A stretch of DNA of 64,000 bases from DATBAX01 sp963762965 (GTDB taxonomy: Bacteria > Acidobacteriota > Terriglobia > Terriglobales > Acidobacteriaceae). The stretch spans positions 310,001-374,000 of the forward strand of contig CAVXME010000001.1 of the NCBI GenBank assembly GCA_963762965.1, read 5' to 3'. The notes beneath the pieces were generated by a model. That model saw only the letters and a program-made list of their open reading frames with translations, searched no databases and was not told the origin of the DNA. Position numbers and translations under genes: made by a program. This document shows, in pieces, positions 24,663-33,388 of this stretch; the first letter of the stretch is position 1; every line of letters starts with the position of its first letter.

Positions 24663-24720
24663 AAGGGCCCCTGAGTTTTCCGCCGCGTCCTTAGAGGCGG
24701 CGCAAAGCTCCGGGGCCCTT
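24663..24720 (-). promoter_or_regulatory. Two-tier hairpin upstream of the cold-shock gene (leader element or terminator)
   Basis: Outer stem AAGGGCCCC (24663-24671) / GGGGCCCTT (24712-24720), extended past one mismatch by GAG/CTC. An inner 6-bp stem CGCCGC (24681-24686) / GCGGCG (24697-24702) is separated by small internal loops. On the minus strand it is followed by TTTTCG. It lies 139-196 nt before the csp start codon in a 449-bp gap with no other gene, so it could be an attenuator or temperature-sensitive leader structure, or a terminator of older origin. Confidence 0.5.
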
Positions 24721-24973
24721 CCCAGTGGTTCGAATTTTGACTACGATGCACGAAACATCTACCTAATACCCAAACTTGGAACCAAGATCGGGTGATGAGC
24801 AAGAGATAATATTCAGGAACTTCGGTTCTGGCAAGAAGATAAATTCGGTCAGTGAAACGTTTTAAGGTGGTAAGTTGGATTCAGGAGTGCAACCGGGGGC
24901 GTGGCATCCCTGCGTCGTCGGCGAGATGCCCCGCCAGTGGCCGCAAGCGTTTGATAAGATTTGAAAAATCTTC

Positions 24974-25915
24974 TTGGCTGACTATAAGTCATATTCGATC
25001 TCTCCGGAGACGTCACCCGTCGATCCTCCGGCCACGGATACTCCGGCTCCCGCTCCCTTGCCGGTGGGATCTGCCAAATCCTATTCCGGACTGTCCGTTT
25101 CTACCGTGAAATACCTGTTGCGCACCGAAGTTCATACTTTTGCTTTCTCGGTCGCGGCCAACGCTATTCTTTCTTTCTTCCCCTTCATGCTGGTTCTGAT
25201 GACTCTGATCCGGCAGGTCTTCCACTCACCTGCCATGTATCAAGTTGTAGTCCAACTCCTCCGCGATTACCTGCCCGCCGGCCAGGACTTTCTGATTCGC
25301 AACCTGAATGCACTGGTCGAGGCACGCCAACGAGCCCAGATCGCTTCGCTGGTGATTCTGCTGGTGACTTCCACGGGCATCTTCATGCCTTTGGAAGTCG
25401 CACTGAACCGCATTTGGCGCTTTCCCAACAACCGCTCCTATCTGGGGAATCAACTCATCTCCCTGGGACTGGCATTCGCCTGCGGAGTGCTGGCGCTGCT
25501 TTCGATCGCCCTGACCGCCGGCAATGTGGTGGTCCTGAAAACCATGTCTTTCGGTCACGACATTTTGGTCATACGGATGGCGGCCTACATCACTATGAAA
25601 GTGTGCGCGATGACCGCCAGCATCGCAATCTTCTTTCTCATTTACTGGCTGTTGCCCAATGGCAAAGTGTCCGCAAAGGCGGTACTGCCCTCAGCGGTCA
25701 TCATGGGATTATTGCTGGAAATCCTGAAATACTCTTACATCTGGGCGCTTCCCCGTTTGGATTTCCAGGAAGTGTACGGGCCGTTCGCATTGTCGGTCAG
25801 CCTGATGTTCTGGGCTTTTCTCTCCGGATTGCTGCTCCTGACCGGCGCCCACCTCTCGGCCCAGAAACAGTTCCGCAAGCGGGTCCGCATGCTGGCCGAA
25901 GCCAGCAAGAGCTAA
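24974..25915 (+). CDS. YihY/BrkB-family inner-membrane protein
   Basis: A 313-residue protein starting at TTG 24974. An N-terminal Pro-rich cytoplasmic segment (about 40 residues) is followed by the YihY pattern: HTFAFSVAANAILSFFPFML, LVTSTGIFMPLEVALNRIW, then four or five more membrane helices ending LSLMFWAFLSGLLLLTGAHLS-like text. The family was once called ribonuclease BN, but its real role is unclear; some members are thought to be transporters. It is a stand-alone gene. Confidence 0.88.
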   Translation: MADYKSYSISPETSPVDPPATDTPAPAPLPVGSAKSYSGLSVSTVKYLLRTEVHTFAFSVAANAILSFFPFMLVLMTLIRQVFHSPAMYQVVVQLLRDYLPAGQDFLIRNLNALVEARQRAQIASLVILLVTSTGIFMPLEVALNRIWRFPNNRSYLGNQLISLGLAFACGVLALLSIALTAGNVVVLKTMSFGHDILVIRMAAYITMKVCAMTASIAIFFLIYWLLPNGKVSAKAVLPSAVIMGLLLEILKYSYIWALPRLDFQEVYGPFALSVSLMFWAFLSGLLLLTGAHLSAQKQFRKRVRMLAEASKS

Positions 25916-26051
25916 CTGGGATTTCCTCAGCGAAAAGACCCGAAAGCTGCTGTTCTGTGTGATCCAGGACACAGCATGCGTCCAGGTAGATTCGCTAATA
26001 TCACTATGTTCCCGTCAACGGCTGGCCTCCATTCCATCTCAGAGGCTTGCC

Positions 26052-26600
26052 ATGCCCTGTTCACTTAACAAGCTCAACGCACTCCCGATCACCCTTCTGC
26101 TCACGGGAATTTCGTGGTCAGCCACTCTCCCTCACCCCCCTCCAGCGCAGGCGATCGGAGGGCTCAACTTGCGGCGTATGACTCGCGAATCGGGATACAT
26201 CTTCGCTGGCACGGTAACCGCGGTGGAAGGCGTCACTTCCTCAAACCGCGTGCCGACCATGAAGATCACCTTCCACGTGGAGCAGGCGATTCGCGGAGTT
26301 CGCGATGGACAAACCCTGGTCATCCAGGAGTGGGCGGGGGTTTGGGAAGCGGGTGAATCCTATCGTCCTGGTGAACACGTTCTGCTCTTCCTGTACCGGC
26401 CGAGCAAACTCGGACTCACCAGCCCGGTGGGAGGTCAGCAGGGCCGTCTTAAATTCGATTCCAACGGGATGGTGATCCTGCGGCAGGAGCGGATGGTCAG
26501 CCCGTTTGCGGATCCAGTTTTGCAGCCAGGGTTGCCGGGTTCCAATTACATCAGCGTGCCGGATTTCGCACGCGCCATTCATCAGGCGGAAGAGGAGTAA
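26052..26600 (+). CDS. Secreted beta-rich protein paired with the large metzincin-derived protein
   Basis: A 182-residue protein with a signal peptide (MPCSLNKLNALPITLLLTGISW). The mature chain (YIFAGTVTAVEGV, then KITFHVEQAIRGVRDGQTLV and GEHVLLFLYRPSKLGL) has the strand pattern of an OB/NTR-like barrel, but I cannot name a family. It ends 2 bp before the next gene starts, so the two are co-transcribed and probably exported together. ATG 26052 was chosen because it starts the signal peptide. Confidence 0.75.
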   Translation: MPCSLNKLNALPITLLLTGISWSATLPHPPPAQAIGGLNLRRMTRESGYIFAGTVTAVEGVTSSNRVPTMKITFHVEQAIRGVRDGQTLVIQEWAGVWEAGESYRPGEHVLLFLYRPSKLGLTSPVGGQQGRLKFDSNGMVILRQERMVSPFADPVLQPGLPGSNYISVPDFARAIHQAEEE

Positions 26601-26602
26601 AC

Positions 26603-29590
26603 ATGGCGCGACGGTATCTACCTTACGCTGTCGTCATCGGGCTGATGATTGTTCTTCCGCGGATTGCCGCAGCGGGAGATCCCAAATATATCGCCGGAGT
26701 CAGCTACTTTAATTCTGGAACCACTGGAGTACCGCTGACCTGGGCCCAGGGCGTGGTCACCTACTACACCGATCAGGGTGATTTGAGCCCCATCCTTCCC
26801 GGGGCCAGTGCTGACGCACTGGTGGCCGACGCGATCAGCCAGTGGACTTCCATTCCGACCGCCGCCGTAGCGGCAACGCATGCCGGACAACTCGCGGAAG
26901 ACGTCAACAGCAGCAATGTGTACGTGAACAGCGATGGCTCGGTCACGATGCCGGCCGACATTATGCCCACTGCCATCACCACCCCGGTCGGAATCGTCTA
27001 CGACTATGACGGCTCGGTCACCGACGCGCTGCTTGGCCAGGGAGCCGGAGACCCAATTAACTGTTTCAACGATGCGGTTTTCGGCGGCCTCGACAACCTG
27101 GGCACGAATGCCAATTTCCTGCACGCTCTGATTGTGATGAATGGCAACTGTGCCCTGAGTTCCGCCCAGGTGCCCGACGTTGAATATCGCCTGGTGCGGG
27201 TGCTGGGCCGCGTGCTGGGACTCGACTGGTCGCAGTTGAATCTCAACGTCATCACCAACGTTCCCCCTCCCACGGCGGACGACTATGCCGGATTCACCAT
27301 CATGCATGCCGTGGATTCCGTAAATTGCATCCCCATTGCTTTTTGCTACTCGGATAACAACCAGGTCAGCGCTTATCTGCCGAAGATCGACGATCAGGCG
27401 GCACTTTCGCGCTTGTATCCATTAACCAGCCAGAATCAAGCCAACTTTCCAGGCAAACAAATCTTTTCGGCGGCCACGACTCGAATTCACGGCAGCGTTT
27501 ATTTTGTGAACGCCACAGGTCAGGCGGCACAGGGTATGCAGGGCGTGAATGTGGTGGCGCGATGGATCAATCCCGCCAGCGGGTTGCCATCGGGAGCCTA
27601 CGCGGCAGCTTCAGTCTCTGGTTTCTTGTTTAGCGGCAACGTCGGAAACACTGTCACCGGATTCAACGATCCCACGGGATTGCCATACAACAGCTTCGGC
27701 TCCAACGATCCAATCCTGGAAGGGTTCTTCGATCTTGCCGGATTGCAAATTCCCAATGGCGCCAGCAGTGCGCAATACCAACTTACCGTGGAACCGCTCG
27801 ATCCCGTGTTGTCAGAAACTGTTGGCCCGTATGGCCCCTGGCAGGTGCAGCCTTCGGGAGCGATCCAGCCGATCACGGTGACGGTCAACCTGGGTGGCGA
27901 TTTGCATCAAGACATCCTCATGCAGAACAGCGCAGTCAACACGCCGGCTTGGTTCGATCCTACGACTTATGCTTCTCCCGCAACATTGCCTACAGCCGGA
28001 GATTGGACGGCTGCGCTGGGGCCCTACGGCGACGCTGACTATTTCTGGTTCAACGCACAGACCAATCGAACGCTCTCGGTGGTCGTGACCGCACTCGATG
28101 ACTATGGGAATTTGTCGGAGACCAAAGCTCAACCGGTCTTGGGCATGTGGGCATTGTCAGATCCCGGAACGTTTCCCGCACCTGCAAACACATCCTCGGC
28201 GTTCAACACTGTGTACTTCGGGGAGACGCGCCTCGATGCGCAGATATTGCAGAGCACCAGCTTCCGAGTCGGCGTCGCCGATTACCGCGGAGATGGACGT
28301 CCGGACTACCACTATCACGCCCGAGTCTTCTACGGCGATACCATCACTCCCGCGCGCGCCAGCGTGGCCGGCGGAACGCCGTTAGCAATTCAGGGTCTGG
28401 GCTTTCAGGCAAATATGGCGATGACGGTGGCAACCGCGCCCGCTTCGTTGCTGGCGTTTTCTGCAACACAATTACTGGCAACTGCACCTGCCCTGCCAGA
28501 CGGCGTGCAGAACGTCGCACTCAACGATGCCGCGACTGGAGCGGCCTCCGGCATGACCGGCGTCCTGACCTACGGTGCCGGGCCGAACGATAAGATTGTT
28601 TTGCTCTCCGGCTCGAATCCCGGCACTCCGGTCGGAGGACAAGCCCCGTATCCAGTTCGCGTCGAAGTTCTCGCTTCGGACGGAGTGACTCCGGTGGCCG
28701 GAGCCAGCGTATTCTTCACCTCGTCGCCAGCTGTTTCGTTCTCTGCCTGCAACGCAGGCACAAGCTGCACCGTGCTTAGCGATCAAAGCGGACAAGCGTC
28801 CACGCAAATGACTGTGCTTAGCTCGGGCACGATGACGATTTCTGTTCAACTCGCGCCCGCGTCTTACACGCCGCCGCAACAGGTGCAAGCCACATTGTTC
28901 GGCACGTCGTCGGCGTCGGATTTATCGCTGTTGTCGCCTCATGCGTGGATCGCCCAGGGCGCGACGGTAAACATACCGCTGACGGCGCGAGTGCTTTCGA
29001 ATGGGACGCCCGTCAACGGCAGCACGGTGAATTACAAAATCACCAAGGGATCTGGCACGCTCACTTCACCGAGTGCCACCACCAACTCCAGCGGATACGC
29101 CACGACAACTTTGCAGCTCTCCTCATTCGCGAGTGATGTGCAGGTCTCAGCGTGTGTCGGCCCTTCGAACGCTCCCTGCCAGAGCTTCTACGGTACGGCG
29201 GTGCCGTTGTCCGCGTTGCAATTGCAGTCCGTGACGGGCAGTACTCAGGAAATTTTCGTGGGACAGAGTTTTCAGCCGCTCGCTTTCCGAGTGACCGACA
29301 ACTCCACTCCGCCAAATCCAGTTCTCGGGGCCGGCGTTGTATTTCAATCTCTAGTCGGACGCATGCCCAACAACGAACCCATCCTCTGGATCGGACAAAG
29401 CACTTCTTCCCAACAACCGATGCCGGTCATTTTGTCGTCTTTGCAGGCAACCGTGCTGTCAGATGGGAACGGTCTGGCGACCATCCAGCCTTCCAGCAGA
29501 GGGATTCAGGGCGCGGTTGTTGTGCTGGGGTCGGCCAGCGTGGGGAACGGATCGCTGCAATTCCAGCTGCAATCGCTGCCGGTGAATTGA
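26603..29590 (+). CDS. Large secreted protein: erased metzincin domain plus TIG and Ig-like domains
   Basis: A 995-residue protein with a signal peptide (YAVVIGLMIVLPRIAAAG). Residues 30-285 have the layout of a matrixin-like metalloprotease, including LSRLYPLTSQ at the end. At the zinc site (residues 199-211) the text is RVLGRVLGLDWSQ where HExGHxLGLxHSQ would be expected, so all three zinc His and the catalytic Glu are lost. Then come a beta domain (295-470), a TIG/IPT domain (about 600-690, ITPARASVAGGTPLAIQGLG) and two or three bacterial Ig-like (Big_1-type) repeats (about 700-990, VRVEVLASDGVTPVAGASVF). It is likely a surface adhesion or binding protein. Confidence 0.8.
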   Translation: MARRYLPYAVVIGLMIVLPRIAAAGDPKYIAGVSYFNSGTTGVPLTWAQGVVTYYTDQGDLSPILPGASADALVADAISQWTSIPTAAVAATHAGQLAEDVNSSNVYVNSDGSVTMPADIMPTAITTPVGIVYDYDGSVTDALLGQGAGDPINCFNDAVFGGLDNLGTNANFLHALIVMNGNCALSSAQVPDVEYRLVRVLGRVLGLDWSQLNLNVITNVPPPTADDYAGFTIMHAVDSVNCIPIAFCYSDNNQVSAYLPKIDDQAALSRLYPLTSQNQANFPGKQIFSAATTRIHGSVYFVNATGQAAQGMQGVNVVARWINPASGLPSGAYAAASVSGFLFSGNVGNTVTGFNDPTGLPYNSFGSNDPILEGFFDLAGLQIPNGASSAQYQLTVEPLDPVLSETVGPYGPWQVQPSGAIQPITVTVNLGGDLHQDILMQNSAVNTPAWFDPTTYASPATLPTAGDWTAALGPYGDADYFWFNAQTNRTLSVVVTALDDYGNLSETKAQPVLGMWALSDPGTFPAPANTSSAFNTVYFGETRLDAQILQSTSFRVGVADYRGDGRPDYHYHARVFYGDTITPARASVAGGTPLAIQGLGFQANMAMTVATAPASLLAFSATQLLATAPALPDGVQNVALNDAATGAASGMTGVLTYGAGPNDKIVLLSGSNPGTPVGGQAPYPVRVEVLASDGVTPVAGASVFFTSSPAVSFSACNAGTSCTVLSDQSGQASTQMTVLSSGTMTISVQLAPASYTPPQQVQATLFGTSSASDLSLLSPHAWIAQGATVNIPLTARVLSNGTPVNGSTVNYKITKGSGTLTSPSATTNSSGYATTTLQLSSFASDVQVSACVGPSNAPCQSFYGTAVPLSALQLQSVTGSTQEIFVGQSFQPLAFRVTDNSTPPNPVLGAGVVFQSLVGRMPNNEPILWIGQSTSSQQPMPVILSSLQATVLSDGNGLATIQPSSRGIQGAVVVLGSASVGNGSLQFQLQSLPVN

Positions 29591-29648
29591 AGCGGTGTTC
29601 TGCGCGATCAAATGCCCCGCCCTCCCGCAAAAAACGCGGGAACGGGCT

Positions 29649-29668
29649 CGCGGACAAGAGTGTCCGCG
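29649..29668. terminator. Hairpin between convergent genes
   Basis: Perfect 8-bp stem CGCGGACA / TGTCCGCG with an AGAG loop, directly preceded by a second small hairpin (CCCGC / GCGGG at 29624-29640). Both lie between the ends of the convergent 995-residue and S9-peptidase genes. No T-run follows, so this is a structural rather than a canonical terminator. Confidence 0.55.
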
Positions 29669-29678
29669 CCACACAGGC

Positions 29679-31850
29679 TTACTTCCCTATCCACTGGTCT
29701 ACCCAATCGTTTACCGTTTTGTACCAAAGCTGGCTGTTCTGCGGCTTGAGCACCCAGTGGCCCTCATCGGGAAAATAGAGCATCTTCGACGCGACGCCTT
29801 CCATCTGCAGAGTAGTAAAAAGCTGGAACCCTTCACTCACATCGAGCCGGTAATCGAGCTGGCTGTGAATCACCAGCGTCGGCGTCTTGAAATTCTTCGC
29901 ATACTGATGTGGCGACCACTTCCGGTACATCTCGCGATTGTCATACGGTGTGCCCTTGAACTCCCAATCGTTGAACCACAACTCCTCGGTCGTGCCCCAC
30001 GCCGACTCGGCGTTGAACATGCCATCGTGCGACACAATGCATTTAAAACGATCAGTGTGTCCGAGGATCCAGTTGGCCATGTATCCGCCGTAGCTTGCAC
30101 CGAGCGCGCACTCCCGGTCTTTATCGATAAACGGATACGTCTTCTCGGCATAGTCGAGACCTTTCATCAGGTCTTCAAACGGCGCGCCGCCCCAGTCGCC
30201 GTTGATGGCGTCAATGAACTTCTGTCCATAACCGGTCGAGCCGCGGAAGTTAATCATGATGACCACATATCCGGGGCCTGATGAAGTTGGGGCCGCGAAC
30301 AGCTCAGGATTCCAGCGATAGCTCCAATCGTCTCCCCACGCCCCCTGCGGCCCACCGTGGATGAGAAACTTCACGGGATATTTCTTGCTGGCATCAAAGT
30401 TCGGCGGCTTGACCAGGAACCCTTCGACCTTGTCGCCTTTCGCACCGGGGAACCAGAAGGATTCGAGCGGCGACATGGAGATTTGCGAGAGGACGGCATC
30501 GTTAAGGTGCGTGAGTGGTGTCGGAGGCGGCGGAGGGTCGCAACGTGTGGGGCAGAGGTAAAGTCTGTAGATTCCGTCTGGCGCCTCCAGCGAGTTCTCG
30601 GTGAAAACTAATTCGGCTCCGCTCGGGGTGATCGCTAGATTGTCATTCGTTGCAAAAGTCATTGGGATCCAATTCGAGCCCGCATCTCTAGCGGAGAGTG
30701 TGTATATAGGAGGCTTTTTATCCCTGACTGACACAACATTAATTCGCGATTCCCCCTTTTCTCCAGAAGTGAAATAGATTGTCGACGAGTCTAACGACCA
30801 AACTAAGCCATCCACCCAGCGATCAAGATTCTCAGTGAGGTTCTTCTTTTCTCCCATCTTCCGGTCGTGCAGCATCAGCCGAAAGCGGTCGGCCTCATAT
30901 CCCGGCCTCACCTGGGCGCGATACGCGATGTACTTTCCATCCGGCGAATAGAGCGGCGTCGAGTCGCTGGCGGGATTGTCGGCGGTGATGTTCTTCGCCG
31001 GGCCGCCATTCACGGACACAATCCACAAATCATTGTTGGTTGAAATCGTCGGCACCGGATCATGGTTGGAGGTGTAGCAAATCTCCTGCCCATCCGGCGA
31101 GAACGCATAGTTGTCCTGCCCGCCAAGCGAGAACGGCGGCGCATCGTAGTCGCCGGGAGTGAGGTCGCGGGGAATCATACTTCTAGCGACGGGCGAGCTG
31201 TCTGCTCCGGTGAAATCGAACTGCTCAGGGACCGGGATCAAGAACAGATGACTGCGCCGGCCTTGTTTGTACGCATTCCAGTGGCGATAGAGCAGGTGAT
31301 CAAAAATCAGCGCCTTTACTTTGGAGTTGTTGGCTTCGGCCAGCCTTCCCTTATTGCAAAGGTATTCTCCGCGATTGTCAAATTGGCATTCGGGATAGAC
31401 ATCCGACACAAACAAAATATTCTTTCCATCCGGCGACCAGAGTTCGCCGCTTGCTTCGGTGGCAATCAATGTCAGCTGATTCACCGCCGTGACGGAACTG
31501 GAGTTTCCGTCGAAATCCGCAATCCAGATTTGCGAGCCGCCTTCTTTCCTCGACACAAACGCAAACCGTTTGCCATCGGGCGCCCATCGCGGCCGATCGG
31601 CGTCCTGATCGGCGATGATTTCTTTCTCCCGTCCGCCCGCTGTCGGCACAATCCACACATGTGGCGTTTTGGTGTTGGCGGCAAGGTCCACATCCACGAC
31701 GGCGAACAACACCCATTTGCCGTCAGGCGAGACTTCCGGCTCCTCAACCCGCTTGAGCTTCATCATCTCTTCGAAAGTGAAGGGATGTTTGGCTTGGGAG
31801 AAAAGGGGGACACTAGAGAAGACGAAAAGAAGTAGCAGCCAACGCCGCAT
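29679..31850 (-). CDS. S9-family prolyl-oligopeptidase-type peptidase, secreted
   Basis: A 723-residue protein with a signal peptide (MRRWLLLLFVFSSVPLFSQA). Residues 30-440 form a WD40-like/TolB-type beta propeller (repeats such as EVSPDGKWVLFAVVDVD, RWAPDGKRFAFVSRKEGG, YSPDGKYIAYRAQV). The C-terminal alpha/beta hydrolase has the nucleophile in GASYGGYM (Ser about residue 586), Asp in HSQLDYRLDVSEG and His in PDEGHWV. It cleaves peptides after Pro or acyl-amino residues in the periplasm, like dipeptidyl-peptidase IV and acylaminoacyl peptidase relatives. ATG 31850 starts the signal peptide. Confidence 0.92.
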   Translation of the reverse strand: MRRWLLLLFVFSSVPLFSQAKHPFTFEEMMKLKRVEEPEVSPDGKWVLFAVVDVDLAANTKTPHVWIVPTAGGREKEIIADQDADRPRWAPDGKRFAFVSRKEGGSQIWIADFDGNSSSVTAVNQLTLIATEASGELWSPDGKNILFVSDVYPECQFDNRGEYLCNKGRLAEANNSKVKALIFDHLLYRHWNAYKQGRRSHLFLIPVPEQFDFTGADSSPVARSMIPRDLTPGDYDAPPFSLGGQDNYAFSPDGQEICYTSNHDPVPTISTNNDLWIVSVNGGPAKNITADNPASDSTPLYSPDGKYIAYRAQVRPGYEADRFRLMLHDRKMGEKKNLTENLDRWVDGLVWSLDSSTIYFTSGEKGESRINVVSVRDKKPPIYTLSARDAGSNWIPMTFATNDNLAITPSGAELVFTENSLEAPDGIYRLYLCPTRCDPPPPPTPLTHLNDAVLSQISMSPLESFWFPGAKGDKVEGFLVKPPNFDASKKYPVKFLIHGGPQGAWGDDWSYRWNPELFAAPTSSGPGYVVIMINFRGSTGYGQKFIDAINGDWGGAPFEDLMKGLDYAEKTYPFIDKDRECALGASYGGYMANWILGHTDRFKCIVSHDGMFNAESAWGTTEELWFNDWEFKGTPYDNREMYRKWSPHQYAKNFKTPTLVIHSQLDYRLDVSEGFQLFTTLQMEGVASKMLYFPDEGHWVLKPQNSQLWYKTVNDWVDQWIGK

Positions 31851-31932
31851 GAGCCCTCCGAACAACTGAGCAGTTTACACCTCAAATTGTATCGCCTCGG
31901 ATTTCGCGGTTAGATGATCACTCTCAAAATCT

Positions 31933-32078
31933 TGTCATCCTGAGCGCAGAGGAAACTGAGGCACGAAGTTTCCTCGGAGTCGAAGGACCCCTACTGCTGG
32001 CATGCGTGGTGGGCATAGGGGTCCTTCGACTCCGTGACTGCTTCGCTGTGCGAAGCAGTCGCTCCGCTCAGGATGACA
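31933..32078. repeat. Composite 146-bp palindrome with a private hairpin in each arm
   Basis: Outer arms TGTCATCCTGAGCG (31933-31946) and its reverse complement (32065-32078) are perfect. Inner arms (CGGAGTCGAAGGACCCCTA from 31975 and its reverse complement ending 32034) are also perfect. Between outer and inner arm each side holds its own hairpin with unrelated sequence: GAGGAAACT / AGTTTCCTC (31949-31975) on the left and GACTGCTTCG / CGAAGCAGTC (32036-32060) on the right. The predicted shape is a cross with two side arms. It fills the gap between two minus-strand genes. Confidence 0.85.
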
Positions 32079-32108
32079 CAGGGTTATCCTCTGATGCGAA
32101 TCCAACGA

Positions 32109-33341
32109 TCAGGCTCGCATGCACTTTAGAATCTCCGCTTCACTCAACGTGTGATCAGAAGATTTCGCGCGCTTATAAATTCGCTCCACGACTTCTTCAT
32201 CGGCGGGAAACTTGTGCCGCTCCAGCCAGAACAGGATGTTCGATTTCCCGCTCATGGGGCCGATGTCAATCACTTGCTCCATGCCAAACACATGCGAAGG
32301 GACGCCCGAATACACGGCATTCGCTAGCTCAACATCGTTCTTTTTGTAGGCTTTGATCACGGCAGCTGCATGCACCCCGGTTGCGGTGCGGAACGCATCT
32401 TCACCGACTACGGGATAATTTGGCGGGATGGGCACGCCCGTGGCCTGTGAAACCGCCTGACAATATTCCTTCAACTTTGTGAGGTCCTGTTCGTCCCAGG
32501 GCGGCACGCCCATCAGCTTGAGGTTCACCAGCATCTGGTCCATTTGCGTGTTGCCCACGCGCTCACCCATTCCTAGCGCACATGCGTGCACACAGTCCGC
32601 GCCCGCGATCAGGGCCGCGATGGAGTTCGCAACCCCCAGGCCACGATCACAATGTCCGTGCCAGTCCACGCGGATTTTCTCGCCGGAAGGCTTCACCACT
32701 TCATCCACGACAAACTTCACTAGGGCAAACGCTCCCATCGGTGTCGCGTGTCCAGAGGTGTCGCAGATCACAATGGTGCGAGCACCGAAATTGATGGCAG
32801 CTGTGTACAAACGCTTCACCATCGCGGGATCGCAACGCGATGTGTCTTCGGTCACGTACATCACGTCGAGCCCAAGGGACACCGCGAATTTCACCGCCTT
32901 TTCCGTGGTCTCGAGCAAAAAGTCGTCGGTCCAGCCCTCGGTGTAGCGGCGGATCGGGCTCGATCCCAGGAAAGTCGCGGCGGTGATGTTGAGGCCGGCG
33001 CGTTGCACGATCTCGGCGATCGGGCGAATGTCATTCTCGTGCGTTCGCGCCGCACAATTGGCGCGAATCTTCATCTTGCTCTGCACAATCTCCCGCGCCA
33101 GCGCCTCAATGTGCTCCACCGCCCTTGGCCCCGCTCCCGGCAATCCGAGATCAAGCGATTGGATCCCCAGCGCTTCCATCAAATGCAGGATGTGAATTTT
33201 TTCGTCAATGGAAGGATCGCGCACTGAAGGCGACTGCAAACCGTCGCGCAGAGTTTCATCATTCAGCAGAACGGGCCCAGTCGGCCGCATACCTGCGGGA
33301 TGTTTCTGGTTCCAGTCGTAGATGAGCTCGGAAGGTTTCAC
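32109..33341 (-). CDS. Isopropylmalate/homocitrate-synthase-like DRE-TIM metallolyase
   Basis: A 410-residue enzyme of the HMGL-like family. LLNDETLRDGLQSPSV is the DRE-type active-site start (Arg, Asp and Glu). The metal ligands HGHCDRGLG (about residues 230-240) and the GMGERVGNTQ motif match 2-isopropylmalate, homocitrate and citramalate synthases, which condense acetyl-CoA with a 2-oxo acid. The C-terminal regulatory domain of LeuA is missing (about 510 residues there), so a homocitrate- or citramalate-synthase-like role is possible. The start is uncertain: GTG 33341 is preferred over TTG 33374. The neighbouring aldehyde dehydrogenase ends 48 bp upstream. Confidence 0.82.
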   Translation of the reverse strand: MKPSELIYDWNQKHPAGMRPTGPVLLNDETLRDGLQSPSVRDPSIDEKIHILHLMEALGIQSLDLGLPGAGPRAVEHIEALAREIVQSKMKIRANCAARTHENDIRPIAEIVQRAGLNITAATFLGSSPIRRYTEGWTDDFLLETTEKAVKFAVSLGLDVMYVTEDTSRCDPAMVKRLYTAAINFGARTIVICDTSGHATPMGAFALVKFVVDEVVKPSGEKIRVDWHGHCDRGLGVANSIAALIAGADCVHACALGMGERVGNTQMDQMLVNLKLMGVPPWDEQDLTKLKEYCQAVSQATGVPIPPNYPVVGEDAFRTATGVHAAAVIKAYKKNDVELANAVYSGVPSHVFGMEQVIDIGPMSGKSNILFWLERHKFPADEEVVERIYKRAKSSDHTLSEAEILKCMRA

Positions 33342-33388
33342 AAAGCTAGATTCTACTCGAACGTTCTTGCACAAACTCTTGACTGCTT

